This document shows positions 6,010 through 12,173 of a stretch of DNA of 14,183 nucleotides, in pieces. The notes under the pieces are model-generated. The model was not told the DNA's origin. It did no database searches and worked only from the letters and a program-made list of their open reading frames with translations. The position numbers and the translations under genes were made by a program. This DNA is from Pseudomonadota bacterium (GTDB lineage Bacteria; Pseudomonadota; Gammaproteobacteria; Steroidobacterales; Steroidobacteraceae), in NCBI GenBank assembly GCA_021808195.1, contig JAKBCE010000062.1, positions 1 through 14,183 of the forward strand, read 5' to 3'. Numbering within the stretch: position 1 is the stretch's first letter; every line of letters begins with the position of its first letter.

Positions 6010-9000
6010 GCACAGCCCCGCTCGGCGGCGCGACGACGGTCGATGCGAGCAATCCCTGGCTGGGGCTGGTCTCGTTCACCGAGGAGACCCGGGCGTACTT
6101 CTTCGGCCGTGATGAGGAAGTCGCCGAGCTCGCCCGGCGCGTGCAGCGCCGGCGCCTGACGGTGCTGTTCGGCAAGTCGGGGCTGGGCAAGACCTCGATT
6201 CTGCGGGCCGCCTTGGCCCCGAAGCTGCGCGAACACGGCTACTGTCCGGTGTACGTGCGCATCGATTACGGGCGCGACAGCCCGCCACCGGCCGAGCAGA
6301 TCAAAGAGGCGATCCGCCGCGCCGCGGACGTCTCGGGTCACTGGAGCCAGGCCGGGGTCTCGGCGGCCGGGGAATCGCTGTGGGAATTCCTGCACCACCG
6401 CGATGACGTGCTGCGCGATGCCGAGGGTGCTCCGCTGATTCCGCTGCTGATCTTCGATCAGTTCGAGGAGCTCTTTACGCTGGCACAGGGCGATGAGTTC
6501 GGCCGCTCGCGCGCCGCGCAGTTCATCGAGGAGCTCGCCGATCTCGTCGAGAACCGTCCACCGAAAGCCTTCGAGGCGCGGCTCGATGAGGATGACAGCG
6601 CCGCGGAGCGCTTCGACTTCGAGCGCAGCGACTACCGCGTGCTGATCTCGCTGCGCGAGGATTACCTCGCGCCGCTCGAGAGTCTGAAGAAGATCATGCC
6701 GAGCCTCGCGCAGAACCGGCTGCGGCTCGGTCCGATGCGCGGCGCGCAGGCGCTCGAGGCGGTGCTGCGCCCGGGTGAGGGGCTGGTGTCCCCGGAGGTC
6801 GGTGCCGAGATCGTGCGCTTCGTGGCCGGCGGTGCCGAGCTCGAGCATGCCGAGGTCGAACCGTCGCTGCTCAGCCTGATCTGCCGCGAACTGAATGACA
6901 CCCGTCTGGCTCAGGGCCGCGAGACGATTTCACTCGACCTGCTGGCCGGCTCGCGCGAGGGCATCCTCTCGAATTTCTACGAGCGCTCGCTCGCGGATCA
7001 GCCGCCAGCGGTGCGGCGCATCGTCGAGGACGAGCTGCTCACCGAGTCGGGCTTCCGGGAGAACGTGGCCGAGGAGACGCTGCTGAAGCATCTGGCGGCC
7101 GCGGGAACGGCGCCTGCGGCGCTCGCCCAGCTGGTCAACCGGCGGTTGCTGCGCATCGAGGAGCGGCTCGACGTGCGCCGGGTCGAGCTGACGCACGACG
7201 TGTTGTGCGGGGTGGTCAAAGCGAGCCGTAATCAGCGGCACGAGCGGGAAGCGCGCGAGGCTGCCGAGCGCGGTCTGGAGGAGCAGCGCAGCCGCGAGCG
7301 CGCGGCACGGCGTGCACTCACCCGGGCGCGCGCGATTGCGGCCGGCTGCATCCTGCTCGCCGTGGTGGCGCTCGCGGCTGCGGCGTTTGCGTTCCATGCC
7401 GAGCGGCAGGCCGAGCAGAGCCGGCGGCTCGCCGAGCAGGCCCGCTCGCATGCCGAGCGGCTGCTCGGCTACCTCGCGGGGGACTTCGACCGGGAGCTGC
7501 AGAGCTTCGGGCAGTTGAAGATCATCGCGGAGTTCACCGAGCGGCAGATCCAGTACTTCCACGACCTGCCGGCACAGCTGCGCACCCCCCAGACCGTGCG
7601 CTACGGGGCGCTCGCCCTGATCGAGCATGCCAAGACGCTGAACTACCTGGGGCGGTACGGGACTGGCACCCGCAACATCGAGGAAGCCATCGGCCTGTTG
7701 AAGACGCTGAACGCGGGCCGGAATCATTCGCGGGCGACTCAGGTGGCGCTCGGGAGGGCCTACACCGTGCGTTGCGCGATCCTGTTCGCGCAGCAGCGCG
7801 ACGGCTTCGGGGCCTGCCAGCGTGCGGTGGCCCTGCTGAAGCCGCTCGCCGATCAGCCGGGGGCGTCGCTCGAGGCTCGACAGGCGTACGTCGAGACGCT
7901 CACGCGCATCGGCTGGGCGGACCAGACCTATGGGGTCGACTATGCGGGCGCGGCGCAGGCGACGCGCGAGGCGATGCAGATCGCCGTCGGGCTCGGCGCC
8001 AAGACGCTGCACAACCTCAAGGTCAGCGCCGATTACGCCTTTGCCGGCGCCTGGCGGACCAATGCGCTGGTGAACCTTAACCGCAATGCCGATGCGCTGC
8101 GGGTCGGCAGGACAGTGCTGACGGTGGCCGATGGGGTGCTGACGCAGCGGCCGTGGTATCGGCTGACCTTGAGTGCCAAGGAGATCACCGACGGGTGGCT
8201 GGTCGCGGCCGCCGAGGGCGAGCTCGATCCGCGCGCGGCACAGCAGTTCGCGCTGCAGGAGCAGCAGACCGCGCGCACGTTCCTGAAGCTCGATCCCGGC
8301 AACGTCGACATGTGGAACAACCTGGGCCTCGCGCTCACCGACGTGTGTGTCCCGCTCTGGTCGCAGGGACGGCTGGATCAGGCGCTGGGGTGGTGCGGCC
8401 GGGCGTTCGACGCCTGGGCCCACGTGGCCAAGAGCCTCAACGGCGGCTTCCTGGTTCAGATCCGCTATCTGGCGACCCGGATGGGGGATTGGCAGGCGCG
8501 CGCCGGGCATGCCGCAGCGGCGCTGCGCGCGGCGGCGAGCGCCCAGGGGCTGTTCCGCGCGATCGCCGGGCGCACCCCGCCGAATCGAGGTGGCTGGTAC
8601 GAGGTGCGTCTGGATGCACAGGCGGTCGAGGCCGAAGCGCGTTATGAGCGCTCCGATACGGCCGGCGCGGCGGCGATCGCCGGGCCGGCGATCCGCGAGC
8701 TGCAGGCGGCGAAGGGACTGAAGGGGGCGGCGCAGCTGGCGCAGGCCTATCTGCTCGAGGACTTCTCCAGCGTGTACGGTCGGGCCGAGTACCAGCGGGG
8801 GCACTTCGCCCAGGCCGAACGCGCCGAGCGCGATGCGCTCGCGCAGAGCAAGATCGTCGCGCCGTTCGCGCCCTCCGTGCTGGCGCATGAGCGCGACCGC
8901 GCTGCAGTGTCGAGGTGGCTGGCGCTTGCGCTGGCGCGTCAGGGCGAGCGGGCCCAGGCGCGGCTGGTCATCGGTCCGGTCGTGACGTTTGAAGAAGGCC

Positions 9001-9197
9001 TTCTGGCGCGCGACCACGGCGATGTCTGGGTGCCGTACGAGCTTGCCGGTGCGCTGTATGCCCAATCGCTGGCCGAACCGACTCGGCGTGCGGCGTTGCT
9101 CGCGCGGGCAGCGGGACTACTGGATCATCTTCCGGCACGACTGCAGCGTCTGCACGATGTCGAGATCCTGCGGCACTGGGTCCGGGACGGACGCTGA
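6006..9197 (+). CDS. nSTAND NTPase with central membrane helix and C-terminal TPR-like repeats
   Basis: This 1063-residue protein opens with the typical nSTAND entry, NPWLGLVSFTEETRAYFFGR (16-35). Walker A GKSGLGKT follows at 56-63 and Walker B LLIFDQFEEL at 147-156, then SLREDYLAPLE (215-225). A winged-helix-like region ends with VELTHDVLCGVVK (393-405). A charged coiled-coil-like stretch (405-440) leads to one strong membrane helix (about 441-463). About 600 residues of helical TPR-like repeats follow, for example LNYLGRYGTGTRNIEEAIGLLK. STAND ATPases are sensors that oligomerise on ligand binding, and in anti-phage systems they often partner NADase or nuclease effectors. The ATG at 6006 overlaps the TGA of the SIR2-TIR gene. 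The frame is open back to 5736, but that part lies inside the upstream gene and is a shadow. The repeats could face the periplasm, since only one helix separates them from the NTPase. The trigger is unknown. Confidence 0.88.
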   Translation: MSTAPLGGATTVDASNPWLGLVSFTEETRAYFFGRDEEVAELARRVQRRRLTVLFGKSGLGKTSILRAALAPKLREHGYCPVYVRIDYGRDSPPPAEQIKEAIRRAADVSGHWSQAGVSAAGESLWEFLHHRDDVLRDAEGAPLIPLLIFDQFEELFTLAQGDEFGRSRAAQFIEELADLVENRPPKAFEARLDEDDSAAERFDFERSDYRVLISLREDYLAPLESLKKIMPSLAQNRLRLGPMRGAQALEAVLRPGEGLVSPEVGAEIVRFVAGGAELEHAEVEPSLLSLICRELNDTRLAQGRETISLDLLAGSREGILSNFYERSLADQPPAVRRIVEDELLTESGFRENVAEETLLKHLAAAGTAPAALAQLVNRRLLRIEERLDVRRVELTHDVLCGVVKASRNQRHEREAREAAERGLEEQRSRERAARRALTRARAIAAGCILLAVVALAAAAFAFHAERQAEQSRRLAEQARSHAERLLGYLAGDFDRELQSFGQLKIIAEFTERQIQYFHDLPAQLRTPQTVRYGALALIEHAKTLNYLGRYGTGTRNIEEAIGLLKTLNAGRNHSRATQVALGRAYTVRCAILFAQQRDGFGACQRAVALLKPLADQPGASLEARQAYVETLTRIGWADQTYGVDYAGAAQATREAMQIAVGLGAKTLHNLKVSADYAFAGAWRTNALVNLNRNADALRVGRTVLTVADGVLTQRPWYRLTLSAKEITDGWLVAAAEGELDPRAAQQFALQEQQTARTFLKLDPGNVDMWNNLGLALTDVCVPLWSQGRLDQALGWCGRAFDAWAHVAKSLNGGFLVQIRYLATRMGDWQARAGHAAAALRAAASAQGLFRAIAGRTPPNRGGWYEVRLDAQAVEAEARYERSDTAGAAAIAGPAIRELQAAKGLKGAAQLAQAYLLEDFSSVYGRAEYQRGHFAQAERAERDALAQSKIVAPFAPSVLAHERDRAAVSRWLALALARQGERAQARLVIGPVVTFEEGLLARDHGDVWVPYELAGALYAQSLAEPTRRAALLARAAGLLDHLPARLQRLHDVEILRHWVRDGR

Positions 9198-9242
9198 TTC
9201 GGGGCTTTCTGAACGCGGCCGGTGAGCGGTCCTCCCCGGACA

Positions 9243-9272
9243 GCAGAAAGCCGCCCGAAGGCGGCTTTCTGC
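9243..9272. terminator. Bidirectional terminator between nSTAND and the second PEP-CTERM gene
   Basis: A perfect 13-bp stem (arms 9243-9255 and 9260-9272) closes with a 4-base loop. On the minus strand the loop is C(UUCG)G, the extra-stable tetraloop common in terminators. The 3' arm contains CTTTCTGC but no long U-tract follows. The hairpin lies 46 bases after the plus-strand stop at 9197 and 35 bases after the minus-strand stop at 9307, so it can serve both convergent transcripts. Confidence 0.8.
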
Positions 9273-9306
9273 TCAAGCAACGGCCGGGCCTGCGCCCGGC
9301 GCAGAC

Positions 9307-10044
9307 TCAGACCCGCTGACGGCGGCGCGAGAGCGCCCAGCCGAGTCCGGCCAGTCCGGCGGCGAACAGCATGAGCGCGCCCGGCTCGGGCGTCTCAACC
9401 GGGGGCGTGCCACCGTCCTCGAACAGTGCGCCGCTCGGAGCGGTGGCGGAGATGTCGACGGACTCGGTGTCCGGGTTCGGCACACCCAGGAACCCTGCCA
9501 CGACACTGCCGAGCTGCAGGCCACTGATGCTCAGCAGCGGGCCGTTCATGCGGTGTTTGTTCGGCTCCAGGGTCACACCACCGAGAAACGTGAAATAGAC
9601 GTTGTACCCGCTGGCGCCCGGATCGACGGATTGGGTCGAGCCGAGCCACGCGCTGAGCGGGTTATTCGGGCTGGCCGAGATTCCGAGATATTTTTGCAGC
9701 GTGCCGCTGGTCCAGGCTGTACTGCTCTCGGGCGCAACGACCGAGCTCGCAAACGCCGGATTGCTGCCGATCGTCCAGTTGATCGTGTACGAGGACGGGG
9801 CGGTGGTGTAGTTGTTCGGCACCAGCACGGCAACCGCAAAGATACCGCTCGTCGGTCCGTGCGAAATCCAGAAACCGAAGTTCGGCGAGGTGTCGCTGGT
9901 GGGCGTGACCGTGCCGTTGTCCGAGCAGCTCGGCGTCGAGCCGTAGCAGAAGGCGTGCAGCGGACCGGCCGAGGCACTGACCGCGGCCGCGAGACCACTC
10001 AGCGCGACCGCGCCCATCCACGCTGATTTCCACCGTCGAGTCAT
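9307..10044 (-). CDS. PEP-CTERM sorting domain protein, secreted, function unknown
   Basis: This 245-residue exported protein begins with a signal peptide (hydrophobic core GAVALSGLAAAVSA, likely cut after SASA at about residue 26). It ends with a PEP-CTERM tail: TPEPGAL at 218-224, a hydrophobic helix, then SRRRQRV. XrtA is expected to process it for surface anchoring or release. The mature part is Ser/Thr/Pro/Gly-rich with an early Cys pair (FCYGSTPSC), and I recognise no enzymatic domain. Apart from the sorting signals it shows no clear similarity to the other PEP-CTERM protein. I start at the ATG at 10042-10044 because GAGGAG lies six bases upstream and the signal peptide follows directly. 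The frame is open further to 10143, but that would include the promoter. A near-consensus sigma-54 promoter lies 67 bases upstream. Confidence 0.88.
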   Translation of the reverse strand: MTRRWKSAWMGAVALSGLAAAVSASAGPLHAFCYGSTPSCSDNGTVTPTSDTSPNFGFWISHGPTSGIFAVAVLVPNNYTTAPSSYTINWTIGSNPAFASSVVAPESSTAWTSGTLQKYLGISASPNNPLSAWLGSTQSVDPGASGYNVYFTFLGGVTLEPNKHRMNGPLLSISGLQLGSVVAGFLGVPNPDTESVDISATAPSGALFEDGGTPPVETPEPGALMLFAAGLAGLGWALSRRRQRV

Positions 10045-10050
10045 CGCCGT

Positions 10051-10056
10051 CTCCTC
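10051..10056 (-). promoter_or_regulatory. Ribosome binding site fixing the start of the second PEP-CTERM gene
   Basis: GAGGAG on the minus strand ends six bases before the ATG at 10044. It favours this start over the upstream in-frame codons at 10143 and 10107. Confidence 0.75.
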
Positions 10057-10110
10057 ATCGGCTCTGGCGCGTGTGCGCCGGAACCTGCTGTTGTCTACTG
10101 CTGACATTGA

Positions 10111-10126
10111 AGCAAAATTCGTGCCT
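10111..10126 (-). promoter_or_regulatory. Sigma-54 (-24/-12) promoter of the second PEP-CTERM gene
   Basis: On the minus strand the site reads AGGCACGAATTTTGCT. Against the consensus TGGCACG-N4-TTGCW only the first base differs, and the spacing is exact. Transcription would start near 10100, giving a leader of about 55 bases with the GAGGAG ribosome site. This is the better of the two sigma-54 sites in the window, and both precede PEP-CTERM genes. Confidence 0.85.
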
Positions 10127-10326
10127 GACTTGAGATGTTCCAATTAAATCAGTTGCTTGCGCGCATGTTGCGGCTCCAATTTTTACTTAATTCAACGTCA
10201 CTTCTGGCGCTCTGTCAAAAACTTCGACATCGCTTCTGTGTGCCTATCGGGCTGAGCGTCTCTGGCGGTAGCACAGCGGGTCACACGTTCTATACTCTCT
10301 CCAGGGTCTTGGTCATCGCGTCGCTG

Positions 10327-10332
10327 AAGGAG
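10327..10332 (+). promoter_or_regulatory. Ribosome binding site selecting a GTG start for the lipoprotein
   Basis: AAGGAG is followed after six bases by GTG (10339-10341). This is better placed than any site before the in-frame ATG at 10363, and it rejects the far upstream ATG at 10135, whose translation would not begin with a signal peptide. Confidence 0.7.
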
Positions 10333-10338
10333 AGTGCA

Positions 10339-12069
10339 GTGCGCCTTCTCGTGGTCTCTCGCATGAGCGTCGGACGGTGGTTCGTTTGCGCAGTCGCGGT
10401 GGCGTCGCTGAGCGCCTGCGGCGGCGGCGGCAGCAGTGGCTCGAGCAGTGGATCCGGGGGCGGTTCCGGCGGCGGTACGCCGGCCAGCTATACCGTGGGG
10501 GGCACCGTAACCGGACTGAAGGCCGCAGGTCTGGTCCTGACGGACAATGGCGGCAATGCGCTCACCGTACCGTCCGGTTCCTCGACCTTCACATTCACGC
10601 AGACCGTGCAATCCGGCGGATCCTACGCAGTGGCCGTCTCGACTCAGCCGACCGGTGAGACCTGTGCGGTGGGGTCGGCCTCGGGAACGGTCTCTGCCAA
10701 CGTGACCAGTGTGACGGTGACCTGCCAGCCGCTGTATACCGTCGGCGGCACGGTCACCGGGTTGAGCTCAAGCGGGTTGACCCTGAAGAACAATGGCACC
10801 GAGACGCTCACGATTCCCTACACCAGCGGCCAGTCGGGTCCGGTCAGCTTCACGTTCGCTCAGTCCGTCCCGGCGGGCACGGCGTATGACGTGACCATCG
10901 GCTCGCAGCCGAGCGGCGACACCTGCACGGTGAGCGCCGGTTCCGGTACGGTCTCGGCCAATGTGACTTCGGTGGCCGTGAGCTGCGCGCAGACGTTCAC
11001 GGTGTCCGGCACGATCTCGGGTCTCGCCACCGCCGGTCTGCAGCTGCAGGATTACTCGGGCGGAGAGACTCTGCCGGTCGCCGCGAACGCCACGACATTC
11101 GCGTTTACGACGCCGGTGCCCTTTGGCACCAATATCTCGGTCACCGTTACCCGGCAACCCTATTGGGAATGGTGTACGGGTGGGGCGAGCAATTTCTCAG
11201 GTCCGATCACGGCCAATGTGACCCAGGAGAGCTTTGCGTGCGCGACCGCCACCGCCACGAGCGCGGCGGCGGCTTCCGGCCAGACGTACAAGAACCCGGC
11301 GCAGATCGCGCTCGACAGCAACGGTAACCTCTACATCGCCGACAGTAACGACAATCAGGTCCTGGAGATCAGCGCCGGTGGCACGGTGAGCACCGTGGTC
11401 AGCTCCAGTGCCGGTCTGAATTCGCCCGAGGGTGTGGCGGTCAACCCCGCCGGAACACAGCTCTATGTGGCCGATACGGGAAATAACCGCATCATCTCGG
11501 TGTCCTTGCCGAGTCTGGCGGTCGCCCCGCTGGTCTCCTCGGGACTCAATGCCCCGAAGGCGGTCGCGATCGATCCCGTCAATGGCGATGTGATCGTGGC
11601 CGATGAGGGCGATAACACCATCAAGGCCGTCACCACGGCCGGTGTCCTGACGACGCTGGCGGATGCCAGCAATGGCATCAACGGCCCGGATGGCGTGGCG
11701 GTGGATTCGGCGGGCAACATCTACGTTGCAAATACCAGTGCCAACAATGTCCTGGAGATTTCCACCGGCGGCACCGTGGCGCCGCTGAAGGGCACCGCTG
11801 CCGGGATGTTCAACTTCCCGGCCGGCGTCGCCGTCGATGCCTCCGGCGATGTGTACGTCGCCAATGCCAACGACGATGACGTGGTGCAGGTCTCTGCCGC
11901 CGGTGCGGTCCAGACCGTTGCCGGAACGAGTGGCTCACAGGGTGACTGCGCCACGACGAACCCGGTGCTGTTCCAAAATCCGTGGGGCGTGGCGGTCTCG
12001 AGCTCGGGGCTGCTCTATGTCAGCGACTTCACCGGCAATCAGGTGTGCAAACTGACGCCGGGTCCGTGA
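10339..12069 (+). CDS. Lipoprotein with three beta-type repeats and a six-blade NHL propeller
   Basis: This 576-residue protein has a lipoprotein signal ending in the lipobox LSAC. The acylated Cys is about residue 27, followed by a flexible Gly/Ser linker (28-48). Three tandem repeats of about 80 residues follow (about 51-129, 133-216, 219-301). Each opens with a T(V/I)xGT(V/I)(T/S)GL-type strand and has two cysteines 20-22 residues apart (109/129, 196/216, 279/301) that could form one disulfide per repeat. The C-terminal half is a propeller of six NHL repeats beginning near residues 319, 362, 405, 449, 493 and 547, each of the type GVAVDxxGxxYVAD. NHL propellers usually bind proteins or glycans, so this is probably a periplasmic or surface binding protein tethered to the membrane. 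It lies 104 bases before prsK on the same strand and diverges from the PEP-CTERM gene, which suggests an envelope role. The substrate is unknown. Confidence 0.85.
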   Translation: MRLLVVSRMSVGRWFVCAVAVASLSACGGGGSSGSSSGSGGGSGGGTPASYTVGGTVTGLKAAGLVLTDNGGNALTVPSGSSTFTFTQTVQSGGSYAVAVSTQPTGETCAVGSASGTVSANVTSVTVTCQPLYTVGGTVTGLSSSGLTLKNNGTETLTIPYTSGQSGPVSFTFAQSVPAGTAYDVTIGSQPSGDTCTVSAGSGTVSANVTSVAVSCAQTFTVSGTISGLATAGLQLQDYSGGETLPVAANATTFAFTTPVPFGTNISVTVTRQPYWEWCTGGASNFSGPITANVTQESFACATATATSAAAASGQTYKNPAQIALDSNGNLYIADSNDNQVLEISAGGTVSTVVSSSAGLNSPEGVAVNPAGTQLYVADTGNNRIISVSLPSLAVAPLVSSGLNAPKAVAIDPVNGDVIVADEGDNTIKAVTTAGVLTTLADASNGINGPDGVAVDSAGNIYVANTSANNVLEISTGGTVAPLKGTAAGMFNFPAGVAVDASGDVYVANANDDDVVQVSAAGAVQTVAGTSGSQGDCATTNPVLFQNPWGVAVSSSGLLYVSDFTGNQVCKLTPGP

Positions 12070-12173
12070 TCTGAAGGAAGCGTCCTCCTCGGCCTGCGCG
12101 CCGCGCCGACGGCAGGGGTGCGCCAGCCGTCTGCGGCTGTCGCCGGAGCCCTGAACTGCATTACGATGGCAGC

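Noticed and set aside
6930..9065. Long minus-strand open frame opposite the nSTAND gene
   Set aside because: It is a shadow caused by high-GC codon use. Its product is rich in Arg, Leu, Gly and Pro with no recognisable domain.
10291..10296. TATACT as a -10 element for the lipoprotein gene
   Set aside because: The expected -35 position about 17 bases upstream reads GTAGCA, a poor match to TTGACA, so I did not call a promoter.
12124..12139. CAGCCG-TCTG-CGGCTG hairpin after the lipoprotein gene
   Set aside because: The stem is only 6 bp with no U-tract, so it is too weak to call a terminator. Readthrough into prsK remains possible.
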